Part shown: positions 26,527 through 35,217 of the stretch, in pieces
Layout of the letters: each line of letters opens with the position of its first letter
Position numbering within the stretch: position 1 is the stretch's first letter
Assembly: GCA_034926675.1 (NCBI GenBank)
Contig: JAYFQW010000029.1
Coordinates: forward strand, 1-50,938
Origin: Clostridia bacterium
GTDB lineage: Bacteria > Bacillota > DTU025
Direction of reading: 5' to 3'
DNA: 50,938 nt
The notes under the pieces: model-generated
What the model was told of the DNA's origin: nothing
What the model saw: only the letters and a program-made list of their open reading frames with translations
Database searches by the model: none
Program-made: the position numbers and the translations under genes

Positions 26527-27165
26527 CTAGACACTCTGCGCTTTCCTCACGGCAACTGTGACCCCGTCGCCTACCGGGAGGATAGTGCTCTCGAACTCGG
26601 GACACTCGGCAACCAGCCGGTTGAACTCGTCTATGGGCGGGATGAGATCATGCCACTTCGGATCGAGGTTGATGACGGGGAAGAGGGTGTCTTCGGCCAC
26701 GAGGAGCCCCTCTTCCTTGAGCAGGCGCGCGCATTCTGGAAGCAGCGGCGGGTACAGCCGCTTGTCCACATCCAGGAAGATGAAATCGAACGCATCGAGC
26801 TGCGGGAGCACTGTCCGGGCATCGCCGAGGATCTGTTCGATGCTGCCCGCCACGCCGGCGCGTTCGAAATTCGCGCGGGCCTGCAGCGACGCCTTTTCAT
26901 CCTGCTCGATGGTAGTGACCGTGCCGCCCCATTCGGCCACGGTCTGCGCTATGCAGGCAGTCGAGTACCCTATGCTCGTTCCGATCTCCAGTATTCTCAT
27001 GGGGCGGGTCAGCCATATGAGCACTCTGAGCAGCCTGGCCACGTCGTCGTCTATAACGGGGCCATAGGTCTTTAGGTCAGTGGCCGCTCTGTAGAGTGCC
27101 TGGTTGAGCGATGTCTTGCCTGAATACAGGCGCGCGATGTAACTTTCCGCGTTCTCGGTGTTCAT
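26527..27165 (-). CDS. O-methyltransferase, CCoAMT-like
   Basis: A 212-residue class I SAM methyltransferase of PF01596 type. Motif I is RILEIGTSIGYSTACIAQ (about residues 57-74), followed by TTIEQDEKA, which binds the SAM ribose, and DFIFLDVDKRLYPPLL, with the metal-binding aspartate of this family. A GGGGGA ribosome site precedes the ATG. It is the last gene of the export operon, 52 bases after the ABC exporter. It may modify a small molecule that the operon exports; the substrate is unknown. A GC-rich hairpin (26473-26489) lies downstream. Confidence 0.85.
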   Translation of the reverse strand: MNTENAESYIARLYSGKTSLNQALYRAATDLKTYGPVIDDDVARLLRVLIWLTRPMRILEIGTSIGYSTACIAQTVAEWGGTVTTIEQDEKASLQARANFERAGVAGSIEQILGDARTVLPQLDAFDFIFLDVDKRLYPPLLPECARLLKEEGLLVAEDTLFPVINLDPKWHDLIPPIDEFNRLVAECPEFESTILPVGDGVTVAVRKAQSV

Positions 27166-27216
27166 CGAACTTATCCCCCTTGTGCCGCCTGCCGCCGGTG
27201 CTGTCCGGGCAGGGAA

Positions 27217-29007
27217 TCACCTGCTGTAGGCCTTTCCGCCGTCTATCCGGATTTGCGTCGCTGTCATGACTGCGAGTTCGGGGTCGTGTGTCAGTATGAT
27301 GCAGATCTTGTTGGAGAACAGCGCCTGCAAGACTTCCCTCAGCAATTCGCGCATCTCTGCGTCGAGGTGTGCGGCGGCCTCGTCGAACACGACGACATCG
27401 GCGTCTCGCAGCAGCGCGCGCAGTATGGCTACGATCTGTCTTTGGCCGCCTGAAAGACGCTTTCCGCCTTCGCCCACTCCGGTGGCGAGCCCCTGGGGGA
27501 GCCGTTCGAGCAGTCTCGCGACGACGGGCGTATCCGCCTGGTTTTTCGCCAGCATGTCCCGGACGCGCGCGCTTTTCCTCTTCCCGTCCTTGTCCATGTC
27601 CTCGTGCGCTTTTTCATCCCCTTGCTGCGCCGGAGCCGCCAACTCCAGATTCTCCTCGACGGTGCCGTCGAACAGGAACGGGTCCTGGGAGACCACGGCG
27701 ATCCGCCGCCGCAGCTCGATGATGTTGAGGTCGCGCAGTTCACGACCGTTCACTGCGATCTTGCCTTGGTAGCCGGGGTAGTAACCTAGGAGCAGTTTCA
27801 CAATGGTGGATTTGCCTGCGCCGTTGGGCCCTGCGAAGCTGAGGCTTGCGGGCCGGGTTGCGCCGAGGGTGACCCCGTCCAGCACGGGCCGGTCGGGCGC
27901 GCTTGGGTAGGCGAACTTGACGTCGAGCAGCTCGATACGGTCGATACGCCCGGGCGACGGCTTGTCGGAGAATTCCTCTTTCTCCGTGGCATTGTCCATG
28001 AACTCGCTCACCCGCTCCAGGGAGGCCAGGGCTGGCTGGACCATGAGGGCGTAGGTCATGAGGTGCGCGAAAGGCGCAAGGAGTTTTCCGGTGTACCAGG
28101 TGAAGGCCATGTAGCCGCCGAGCGTGAACGTGCCTCCCACGATGCTTCTTCCTGCGAGATAGAGGACTGCCACTGTGATGAGGCTGGTGATCAGAGTGAG
28201 CAGTTGGCCGCTCACCACGGCCAACGCGCCCTGACGCACGCTGGCGCTGGCGAATTCGTCGGATAAGCTGATGGCCTTCTGCGCCCGATTGTCCTCTGCT
28301 CCTAGGTTCTTCACTTCTTCTACGCCGTCCAATGTTTCCTGGAGATTGGCGGACATGACCTCCGCCGTCTCCATCAGCTTCTTCGAGGAGCTTCGATAGC
28401 CGCCCGACAGGAACCTGACCGCGGCATAGTACAGGGGAAGCAGCGCGAGCAGCATAACGGTCAGACGTGCGTTCATGGCGAGCATGATCGCGAGCGCTCC
28501 GACGAACCCCACTACGGATACCAAAATCTTGAACGTATTGGGGCTGAACAGCATGCCGACGGAGGAAATCTCTCCGAGCCGCGCTGTAAGATAGCCTGTC
28601 TGTCGTTGCTCCAGGAACTCTATGGGCAGACTCAGCACGCGCCGGAACACTGTGCGGCGTATTTCGCTCAGGATGGATTGGCCGGTCACCAGGAAGACGG
28701 CGTTGGCCGCGAAGTCCGCGATTGTGCTTGCGATATACAATCCGGCCAGGGCCGCCGCAAGTCTGCCGAGAAGGGCCAGATCGCCGCCGACGATGGCGAC
28801 GTCCACGATGCGCTTCGTTACGAGCGGCGGAAGCAGGGCAATTCCCGCCACGATCAACATGAGGAGGCTTCCGAGCGCTACGGCAGGCCACCGCTTTCGA
28901 ACGCTTACGAGTATCAGCCGGCGGGCGCCGCCCGCTGTGGCGGCGGCCACGCCGGCCTTCGAGTTTGGCCCACCCGTTGGGGCTGCTAGCGATGTCGCTG
29001 TTGTCAA
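27217..29007 (-). CDS. MsbA/BmrA-type ABC exporter half-transporter
   Basis: A 596-residue fusion of a six-helix membrane domain (about 40-330) and an ATP-binding domain. The latter has Walker A GPNGAGKST, Q-loop VVSQDPFLFDG, signature LSGGQRQ, Walker B VVVFDEAAAHLD with the catalytic Glu, and H-loop LTHDP. It would work as a homodimer exporting lipids, drugs or peptides. A lysine/aspartate-rich insert between Q-loop and signature (DEKAHEDMDKDGKRKSARVR) is unusual. The TTG at 29007 is supported by AGGAGG ten bases upstream. It follows the second tolC-like gene by 100 bases. Confidence 0.85.
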   Translation of the reverse strand: MTTATSLAAPTGGPNSKAGVAAATAGGARRLILVSVRKRWPAVALGSLLMLIVAGIALLPPLVTKRIVDVAIVGGDLALLGRLAAALAGLYIASTIADFAANAVFLVTGQSILSEIRRTVFRRVLSLPIEFLEQRQTGYLTARLGEISSVGMLFSPNTFKILVSVVGFVGALAIMLAMNARLTVMLLALLPLYYAAVRFLSGGYRSSSKKLMETAEVMSANLQETLDGVEEVKNLGAEDNRAQKAISLSDEFASASVRQGALAVVSGQLLTLITSLITVAVLYLAGRSIVGGTFTLGGYMAFTWYTGKLLAPFAHLMTYALMVQPALASLERVSEFMDNATEKEEFSDKPSPGRIDRIELLDVKFAYPSAPDRPVLDGVTLGATRPASLSFAGPNGAGKSTIVKLLLGYYPGYQGKIAVNGRELRDLNIIELRRRIAVVSQDPFLFDGTVEENLELAAPAQQGDEKAHEDMDKDGKRKSARVRDMLAKNQADTPVVARLLERLPQGLATGVGEGGKRLSGGQRQIVAILRALLRDADVVVFDEAAAHLDAEMRELLREVLQALFSNKICIILTHDPELAVMTATQIRIDGGKAYSR

Positions 29008-29107
29008 TGTCGTGGCGCCTCCTCAGCACTTGTACTCTGCGGCGCAGTGAGGATCTCTGGCCTTGCTCCGGGCGCCGCTTCAGCTACTCGATGGGCGCCC
29101 TGAGAGA

Positions 29108-30472
29108 CTACAGCGATTCGCCGCTGCCAATCGCCGCTCGGAGCTTGGGCTTCGCGATGAAGCATGCGGCCACGGAAGAGGCTAGATCGGACTTCGCCTT
29201 GCGCACCGTCTCAATGGCCTCGGATACCTCCGCATATGACACTGCCCCCATGCGGCACTGCTCTTCCTTGACCTTTAGGGTTGCCACGGCAATGCCTACC
29301 GTTGATTGCGCCAGTTCAACCGCGGTTTCGGCATCGCGAAGGCTGTAGAAGGCTTCGGCGACTTCAAAGATTATGGAGTTTACCGTCTCGTCTACATTGG
29401 CTCTGGCCTGTTCCAGCAGGTCCTCTGCGGACTTGATGGCAATGTCGGCGCCATAGTCCGGGGTGAGCAGAGCCGAGACTTCAAGCCCTGCATTCCATTT
29501 CCCCCCGGACGACAGGCGCCCTTGCAGTGACACACCCGGACACTTCGCTGCGATCGCGCAAGCCAAAGCTACCTCGGCGTCACCCACATCCTGCTGCGCC
29601 ATGAGGATCTCTGGCCTTGCCCCGAGCGCCGCCTGCACACACGCGTCTAGATCCATCTCTGCAGGCCACGCCATATACTCTCCTACTGGGGCAATATGCA
29701 CTGTCGCCGCTAGTTCGACGCCTATGGCTCTGTTCAGGTTCATGCGGGCGATAGCCAGTCCATTCCGGTCAGACTCAGTTGCCGCCTGGGCTTTGGCCAT
29801 GCTCGCCCTGGCGCCCAGCAGATCAAGATCCCCCGCGTTGCCCAAAGTGTATCTCGATTCCACAAAACCCGCGTGTTCTCTCGCGCGGGCAAGAGCCTGA
29901 TCGGCAGCAGCAACCCTGTCCTGCGCTGCAAGGACATTGAAGTACGCAGCTTGCGCTGAGGTCCGGGCCTGGCGTATTGCCTCTTCCAGACGTGATTGGG
30001 CCTTCAGTGCCTGAGATTCGGCGGACCGAACCGGATCTGCGGTTTTCTTCTCCGGGCCCAGTATCGGCATGAACAGGCTTGCGCCCCAATCGCCCTTTCC
30101 CTGCGGACCCGGCTCTGATAGTAGCAAAGACATGCTGGCCGACAGCGACAGAATCCCGCTTCCGAGCGGGATTCGCACCTCCCCGCCCACGCTGCTCGTG
30201 GCCGGAAGCTCGGCCTCAGCCCGAAGAGGCGCAACGCGCAGGACCACGGACGGTCGTCCTTCTGCTTCAGCCGCCTGTAGCTGAAGGCGAGCAACCTCCA
30301 GAGCTCGCCTGGCAGAAGCAACTGACGGAGCACAGGATTCGGCCATTCGCATGGCGTTTTCCATGGTCAGCGGCGGGACCTCAGGGGCGCCGTAGCAGGC
30401 GCAGCAGGCCGCTGCGAGCGCCAACGTTGCCAAGCATGCCGTGGCAAGAGCGCGCAGGGGACTCTTGTTCAT
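29108..30472 (-). CDS. TolC-like outer membrane efflux protein (second)
   Basis: A 454-residue protein with a signal peptide (LATACLATLALAAACCACYG) and two repeats of the long coiled-coil OEP fold. Examples are RQARTSAQAAYFNVLAAQDR with LGNAGDLDLLGARASMAKAQ in the first, and FEVAEAFYSLRDAETAVELA in the second. TolC proteins form a trimeric channel joining an inner-membrane exporter to the outside. The start overlaps the upstream gene by ATGA and has GGTGAG five bases before it. Having two different OEP genes in one operon is unusual and may allow a mixed channel. Confidence 0.8.
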   Translation of the reverse strand: MNKSPLRALATACLATLALAAACCACYGAPEVPPLTMENAMRMAESCAPSVASARRALEVARLQLQAAEAEGRPSVVLRVAPLRAEAELPATSSVGGEVRIPLGSGILSLSASMSLLLSEPGPQGKGDWGASLFMPILGPEKKTADPVRSAESQALKAQSRLEEAIRQARTSAQAAYFNVLAAQDRVAAADQALARAREHAGFVESRYTLGNAGDLDLLGARASMAKAQAATESDRNGLAIARMNLNRAIGVELAATVHIAPVGEYMAWPAEMDLDACVQAALGARPEILMAQQDVGDAEVALACAIAAKCPGVSLQGRLSSGGKWNAGLEVSALLTPDYGADIAIKSAEDLLEQARANVDETVNSIIFEVAEAFYSLRDAETAVELAQSTVGIAVATLKVKEEQCRMGAVSYAEVSEAIETVRKAKSDLASSVAACFIAKPKLRAAIGSGESL

Positions 30473-31620
30473 GAAGACTCACCGGGTTCAGCGTCTTCTG
30501 CCGGGTAGTTCGTCCACGCGTCGAACCGCAGACGTTCGATGTTGTAGTTCATCACCGCCTGAAGCTCAGCCAGTCTCGCCTGGGTGAGGCCGAGCTGCGC
30601 GCCCAGTAGCGAGTTGGCGATTTCCATGCCATGCTCGTACCGGAGTTTCATAATCCTGTAGCTTTCTTCTGCCTGCTTAGCCGCGGCAGACGCAATTGAG
30701 ATCGCTCTGCGCGATTCTTCCAGCGACAGATACATCCGTCGAACCTCAACTCGCACTCCTTGTTCGGACTTGGCCGCAGCCAGCCTGGCTTGCTCAAGTG
30801 CATTGTTCAGCTGCCGCTTGGTGAGTTCAGGAGTATACTCGTTATCCGCGAATCCGACCTCGAGCTGGGCAATCTCCAATGCTTCGCGGGCCTGCACAAT
30901 CTCTGGCCGGCTCTTGAGAGAGCGAGCGAGGGCAGCCTCGTAATCCACCTCGCCTGCGATCGGCTGGGCGGAATCCACCACTACGACGGGCATTCCAAGG
31001 TCAACGCCCAGCGTCTGCTTCAGAGCTAGCTGCGCCAGTTCGAGCTGGTTCTCGGCGGAAACGGTCTCCGCGGCCGCACGCTCCAATGCGATCTCGGCCG
31101 ACATTACGTCCATCTTGCTGGCCAAACCTGCCTCCGACTTCAGGCGCACGATTCGGAGGCTCTCCCGCGTTTGCTCCTCGGACCTGCGCATTATCCCCAT
31201 GCGCTCCTGAGCTGTGACGAGGTTGTAGTAGGCTTTGTCGACCTCCAGCATCAGAGACTGCTCCTTGGCAACCAGGGCGCGTGCAGCGTCTTTTCTGGCG
31301 CTAGCTGCACGTTTGGATGCGACTACAGAGGGCCTTAAGAGGGCGTCCGCCTCAGCCATCTTGAACTGGATCTCCGATGCTTCGAACTCCAACTTCGCTA
31401 TGGAGTAGTCGTAATTGCAGCCCATCGCGCGGCCTCGGGCTTCATCGAGCGCAAGCTTCACAGGTTCGTTCTGAGCGGCGGCGCATCGCGCGCCTTCATG
31501 GGCGCAAAACACTAGCGTCATCAGAGTGACAATGGCTACAGCCAGAGCGGTTCGTGCGCACCAGCTGCGGGCGGCCGCGCCTCCGGCCGGCCCAGAGCGG
31601 AACATTCTTGTGATCATCAT
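30469..31620 (-). CDS. TolC-like outer membrane efflux protein (first)
   Basis: A protein of about 383 residues with an N-terminal hydrophobic signal (TALAVAIVTLMTLVFCAHEG) and OEP-type helices: LEVDKAYYNLVTAQERMGIM, then LKSEAGLASKMDVMSAEIAL and VRRMYLSLEESRRAISIASA with YEHGMEIANSLLGAQLGL. The ATG at 31620 is chosen because AAAGGAG sits six bases upstream; a TTG at 31626 would abut it. It is shorter than typical TolC (about 430-490). Co-transcribed with the MacA/MacB-like genes upstream and overlapping the second TolC-like gene. Confidence 0.8.
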   Translation of the reverse strand: MMITRMFRSGPAGGAAARSWCARTALAVAIVTLMTLVFCAHEGARCAAAQNEPVKLALDEARGRAMGCNYDYSIAKLEFEASEIQFKMAEADALLRPSVVASKRAASARKDAARALVAKEQSLMLEVDKAYYNLVTAQERMGIMRRSEEQTRESLRIVRLKSEAGLASKMDVMSAEIALERAAAETVSAENQLELAQLALKQTLGVDLGMPVVVVDSAQPIAGEVDYEAALARSLKSRPEIVQAREALEIAQLEVGFADNEYTPELTKRQLNNALEQARLAAAKSEQGVRVEVRRMYLSLEESRRAISIASAAAKQAEESYRIMKLRYEHGMEIANSLLGAQLGLTQARLAELQAVMNYNIERLRFDAWTNYPAEDAEPGESS

Positions 31621-31692
31621 GGTCAACTCCTTTCCAACAAGGCCTTGGCGCCTGGCAACTGATGGCCCTTCGCGTGCTGGAACGGCGCCCGC

Positions 31693-32430
31693 TTACGCCG
31701 ATGCCGACTCCGATACTGCCGCTCGCTGGTCCGAGTCTACCTGCCCGTCGCGCATGGTTATGACCCGGCTTGCCCGGGCGGCAACTTTCTCGTCATGGGT
31801 GACCATCACGATGGTGACTCCTCGCGTGTTGAGCCCGTCCAGGATGTCAAGTATCTCTTGGCCCTGCTTTGTCGCCAGGTTTCCAGTGGGTTCGTCGGCG
31901 AATATCGCATCGGGGTCGTTGGCCAGGGCCCTTGCAATGGCCACACGCTGCTGTTCTCCCCCTGACAGCTGATTCGGAAGGTGCCGGAGCCTGTGGCCCA
32001 TTCCCAGAGAATCCAGAAGCTCCGCGCCTCGCCTGGCGCGCTCCGCCGGCGCGACGCGTGCGTATGTCATGGGCATCATCACGTTCTCAATCGCCGTGAG
32101 TTCGGGGAAGAGGTTGTAGCTTTGGAAGACGAACCCGAAGTGCCGGCATCTAATCCTCGCCAGTTCAGCGTCGGGCAGGCGGGTCACCTCCACTCCTTCG
32201 AGCAGGTACTTGCCGGATGTAGCTACATCCAGGCCGCCCACGATATTCAGAAGAGTGGACTTGCCCGACCCTGACGGCCCCATGACCGCAGCGTATTCCC
32301 CGCGCTGAATCCGAAGCGATACGCCGCTGAGGGCCGCAACCTTCACGTCTCCCATCATGTATATCTTGGATATGTCCTCAAGTTCTATGAAGGCCTGGGC
32401 CTGAGCCTGAGCTTGTCCATTATCATTCAC
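31693..32430 (-). CDS. MacB/LolD-type ABC ATPase
   Basis: A 245-residue ATP-binding subunit: Walker A GPSGSGKST, Q-loop FVFQSYNLFPELTAIENV, signature LSGGEQQRVAIARAL, Walker B AIFADEPTGNLAT, H-loop VTHDEKVA. This is the sequence type that powers FtsX-fold permeases by mechanotransmission. The N-terminus holds a short Gln-Ala repeat (QAQAQAQA). A GTG start overlaps the adaptor stop by four bases (GTGA). It pairs with the two separate permeases upstream, in contrast to E. coli MacB where both domains are fused. Confidence 0.9.
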   Translation of the reverse strand: MNDNGQAQAQAQAFIELEDISKIYMMGDVKVAALSGVSLRIQRGEYAAVMGPSGSGKSTLLNIVGGLDVATSGKYLLEGVEVTRLPDAELARIRCRHFGFVFQSYNLFPELTAIENVMMPMTYARVAPAERARRGAELLDSLGMGHRLRHLPNQLSGGEQQRVAIARALANDPDAIFADEPTGNLATKQGQEILDILDGLNTRGVTIVMVTHDEKVAARASRVITMRDGQVDSDQRAAVSESASA

Positions 32431-33767
32431 TGAGCTTCGCGCCCTCCCTCCGGCACAACCTTGATCTTTCGTCTGTCCTTGAATTCCTCGTATGAGGATG
32501 TGATTACGCGCTCTCCAGCCGACAGCCCGTCCACGACTTCGATCAGGTTTCCAAATGCACTGCCGAACCGCACATCGCGCTGAACCGCGCTGGTCCCTTC
32601 GATGATATAGACGAACATCTCGCGACTGCTGCCCAGGTATGGGCCGCGGGGCAACGACTGAACGTCCGTGCGCTTTCGGACCTGGATCTCGACGAATGCT
32701 GCGCTGTTGGGCGGCACATCGGCCGGCTGCGAGTCGAAGTCGATCGTCACCTCGACGGTAGCTCCCTGCCCACTTGTTTCGGCCTTGGGGGCCACGTTCC
32801 GGACTGTCCCCGTTGCCCTTTTGCCCCCAAGGTTGATGGAGACCAGCTGCCCAACTGTCACCAGACGCACGTCGGTCGAGGGGACTTTTGCCTTGACAAC
32901 CAGGTTGCCCGTGTCGGCTACTTGGGCTACGTTTCCGCCCTGGCTTGCAGTAGCGCCCGGAACAACGCTCAGCTCCAGCACTTTGCCTCGAATGGGCGAA
33001 CGCACCACCAGCTGGGAGATAGCGCCCTCGGCAGCACGCAACGCATCTTTGGCCACGTTCACCTGCCTCGCGGCCGTCTCCACAGAAAGCGCGTTCGACT
33101 TAACGGCAGCATCGAGCTCTGACCGCTTAGCCTCGAGCGACATGCGGGCCTGGCTTTCTGCGCTGCGCGCCTCATCCACCTGGCTCCGCGGCGCCGCGCC
33201 GGCTTCAAACAGCTTTTCCATGTCGCCCCGGCGCGCGGCTGCATCGGAGACCGCTTGCTTGGCGATGACAACCTCTCGTCTGAGCCGCTCCTCGAGTTGA
33301 ACAGAGTCGAGTTTGGCCTTAGCCAATGCGTCTTCGGCTGCGAGCACTTGCCGTCTGGCCTCTTCGCGACGGGTGACGAGTTCCGGAGACTGAAGGACGC
33401 AGATCGGTTCTCCCACATTCACCTCGTCGCCTGGAGCCACGTTGAGCTGGGCGACTACGCCGGAGACGGCGGCGCGCACGTCTACGGTGTTGACCGGAGC
33501 CACGGTGCCCGGAGCGGTCACCGAGTCGACGAAATCAGCCGAACGGACCTGAGCAAATGTGTAGTTGGAGAGGGTATAAGGCTTCTCCCTGGGCATAAGA
33601 AAGCGGACAGCCAGGGCCGCTGCACCAACCAGGACAGCCAGGACGAATATGAGCATACCCATGTCGCGGCGCGTCCGACTCGATGAGGTCCGCGCTGGAC
33701 TGGTGACTATCGGCTGATGCTTCTTCCCGCCGTCTGAGTTCTCTGTCCCTGGTGAATCCGACGTCAC
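32427..33767 (-). CDS. MacA-like periplasmic adaptor (HlyD family)
   Basis: A 446-residue membrane fusion protein. One N-terminal transmembrane segment (MGMLIFVLAVLVGAAALAV, about 37-55) is followed by a biotinyl-lipoyl half (TVDVRAAVSGVVAQLNVAPG and GEPICVLQSPEL). A long alpha-hairpin (about 125-260) comes next, then the second lipoyl half (VVRSPIRGKVLELSVVPG) and beta-barrel domains. Such adaptors bridge an inner-membrane ABC pump to TolC. The GTG start has GGGGGGA five bases upstream. It lies between the permease and ATPase genes. Confidence 0.9.
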   Translation of the reverse strand: MTSDSPGTENSDGGKKHQPIVTSPARTSSSRTRRDMGMLIFVLAVLVGAAALAVRFLMPREKPYTLSNYTFAQVRSADFVDSVTAPGTVAPVNTVDVRAAVSGVVAQLNVAPGDEVNVGEPICVLQSPELVTRREEARRQVLAAEDALAKAKLDSVQLEERLRREVVIAKQAVSDAAARRGDMEKLFEAGAAPRSQVDEARSAESQARMSLEAKRSELDAAVKSNALSVETAARQVNVAKDALRAAEGAISQLVVRSPIRGKVLELSVVPGATASQGGNVAQVADTGNLVVKAKVPSTDVRLVTVGQLVSINLGGKRATGTVRNVAPKAETSGQGATVEVTIDFDSQPADVPPNSAAFVEIQVRKRTDVQSLPRGPYLGSSREMFVYIIEGTSAVQRDVRFGSAFGNLIEVVDGLSAGERVITSSYEEFKDRRKIKVVPEGGREAQ

Positions 33768-33782
33768 GGTAATCCCCCCAGC

Positions 33783-35213
33783 CTAAAGATCTCGGATTAT
33801 CTCTGCAGGCTGAACCCTAGTGGCCTGTGCTGCAGGCATCGCCCCAAACACCGCGCCGGCCGCGGCGGAGACAACAATTCCTGCGAGAACGGCCCATCCT
33901 GCAGGTCTGGCGCTGACGCTCAGAATCCCTCCCGGGCCCATTCTGGAAAAAACAGAACGCATGAGATATGGATAGAGGGCAAATGCCAAAAGCCCTCCGA
34001 ACACGCCCCCAATTGCTGCCAGAACGGCCGAGTCCACGGTGAACTGCGACACAACAGAACGTCGGGACGCGCCAAGGACGCGCCTGAGGCCGATCTCCCG
34101 AGTGCGTTCGGCAACGTTGATCAGCATAACGCTCTGGACCCCCAGCGCGCTTACGATGATCGCCACGAGCGTCGCGCCTCCCAAAAGCAGCATCGTGGTG
34201 GTCATAGACGAGCCGACCATCCGTTCCACGTCTCTGGCCGACTCGAATATCACCGAGGCGCCGCTGCCTTCGGCGTTCATGCTTGAACCTGCATCTGTGC
34301 CTGCGTCTGAACCGTTCGCGGCGACTGGCCCATCGACGTCCATCTCTACAGATCCACCCTCGACGAACATGCCCCCGCCGCCGCTGGACGAGTCGGGATG
34401 GGGGCGGCCCGACACCATGGCAGTGATGCGGTCGCGCACGGCAGCAGCCTTGCCGGGAACGGCCTTGATCATCAGCGTGCCATATGGGCGCCCGCCGGTC
34501 GCGCGCGCCCAGCCTGAAGAGGCGTCGTGGATACTATTAGGGTCAGCCGTCACTGGCCACATAATGGAGGCGGCGCCTCGTCTCCACCCGCTCCCTGGAT
34601 CCCCAGGGCGCACGTCATATACGCCTATAACACGATACTCGGTGGGCGAGACAGGCGGGGCCGCGTTTTGTTCGCCAGCGGACGACGGCCGCGCCCAGTC
34701 GGGAACAAGTCCGAGTGTTCTGCCTACGTAGGGGCGATCGCCGAAAAGGATCCGGCCGAGGGCCTCCGAGATGACTACCACCCGGGCGCGTGCCTCCAGA
34801 TCCGCTGTGGTTATGGAATCGCCTTCAGTCATGTTCAGGTCGGCTGCCAGCCGATAACCCGGACCAACGCCGGCGCCCGCGGAGAGCTGATAAAGTGTTC
34901 CGTTCACTTCGGCTTGCACTCCCCACGAATCCATGTAGGGGGTGACTGCCTCCACGAGGGAGGTCTCAGCGGTTAGCTCGGCGATGTCATTGTCGTCGAA
35001 GATGTTGTACATCGTTCGCATATACCCGTTTCGGGTGCGTGTTTCCGTGCCGCCCATGACGATTACCGTGTCTTCTGTGGAAGCTCTGAACTGATCAACA
35101 GCTGCCGACACGTTCATTCTGTAGCTTGCCACCGATACCATGCAGGCCACGGCCAGAGCTACCTGAAGGATTGTGAGGAAAGACTGCATCGGGCGGCGAC
35201 GTATGTTCATCAT
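33783..35213 (-). CDS. FtsX/MacB-type ABC permease (second)
   Basis: A 476-residue permease with one N-terminal helix (SFLTILQVALAVACMVSVAS) and an extracytoplasmic MacB_PCD domain of about 310 residues. This domain contains a low-complexity Ser/Gly/Asp-rich segment (SSSGGGGMFV to SGASVIF). Three C-terminal helices follow, with the FtsX-family cytoplasmic loop RTREIGLRRVLGASRRSVVS. The start ATG is five bases after the previous gene stop, with GGGGGA before it. It probably forms a heterodimer with the upstream permease. Confidence 0.85.
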   Translation of the reverse strand: MMNIRRRPMQSFLTILQVALAVACMVSVASYRMNVSAAVDQFRASTEDTVIVMGGTETRTRNGYMRTMYNIFDDNDIAELTAETSLVEAVTPYMDSWGVQAEVNGTLYQLSAGAGVGPGYRLAADLNMTEGDSITTADLEARARVVVISEALGRILFGDRPYVGRTLGLVPDWARPSSAGEQNAAPPVSPTEYRVIGVYDVRPGDPGSGWRRGAASIMWPVTADPNSIHDASSGWARATGGRPYGTLMIKAVPGKAAAVRDRITAMVSGRPHPDSSSGGGGMFVEGGSVEMDVDGPVAANGSDAGTDAGSSMNAEGSGASVIFESARDVERMVGSSMTTTMLLLGGATLVAIIVSALGVQSVMLINVAERTREIGLRRVLGASRRSVVSQFTVDSAVLAAIGGVFGGLLAFALYPYLMRSVFSRMGPGGILSVSARPAGWAVLAGIVVSAAAGAVFGAMPAAQATRVQPAEIIRDL

Positions 35214-35217
35214 CGGG

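Noticed and set aside
26456-27075. Plus-strand continuation of the methyltransferase fragment
   Set aside because: Beyond 26456 the sequence is antisense to the O-methyltransferase and shows no family pattern.
27740-29029. Long minus-strand frame of 429 codons
   Set aside because: It is an out-of-frame shadow of the ABC exporter gene, arginine/proline-rich and without any domain.
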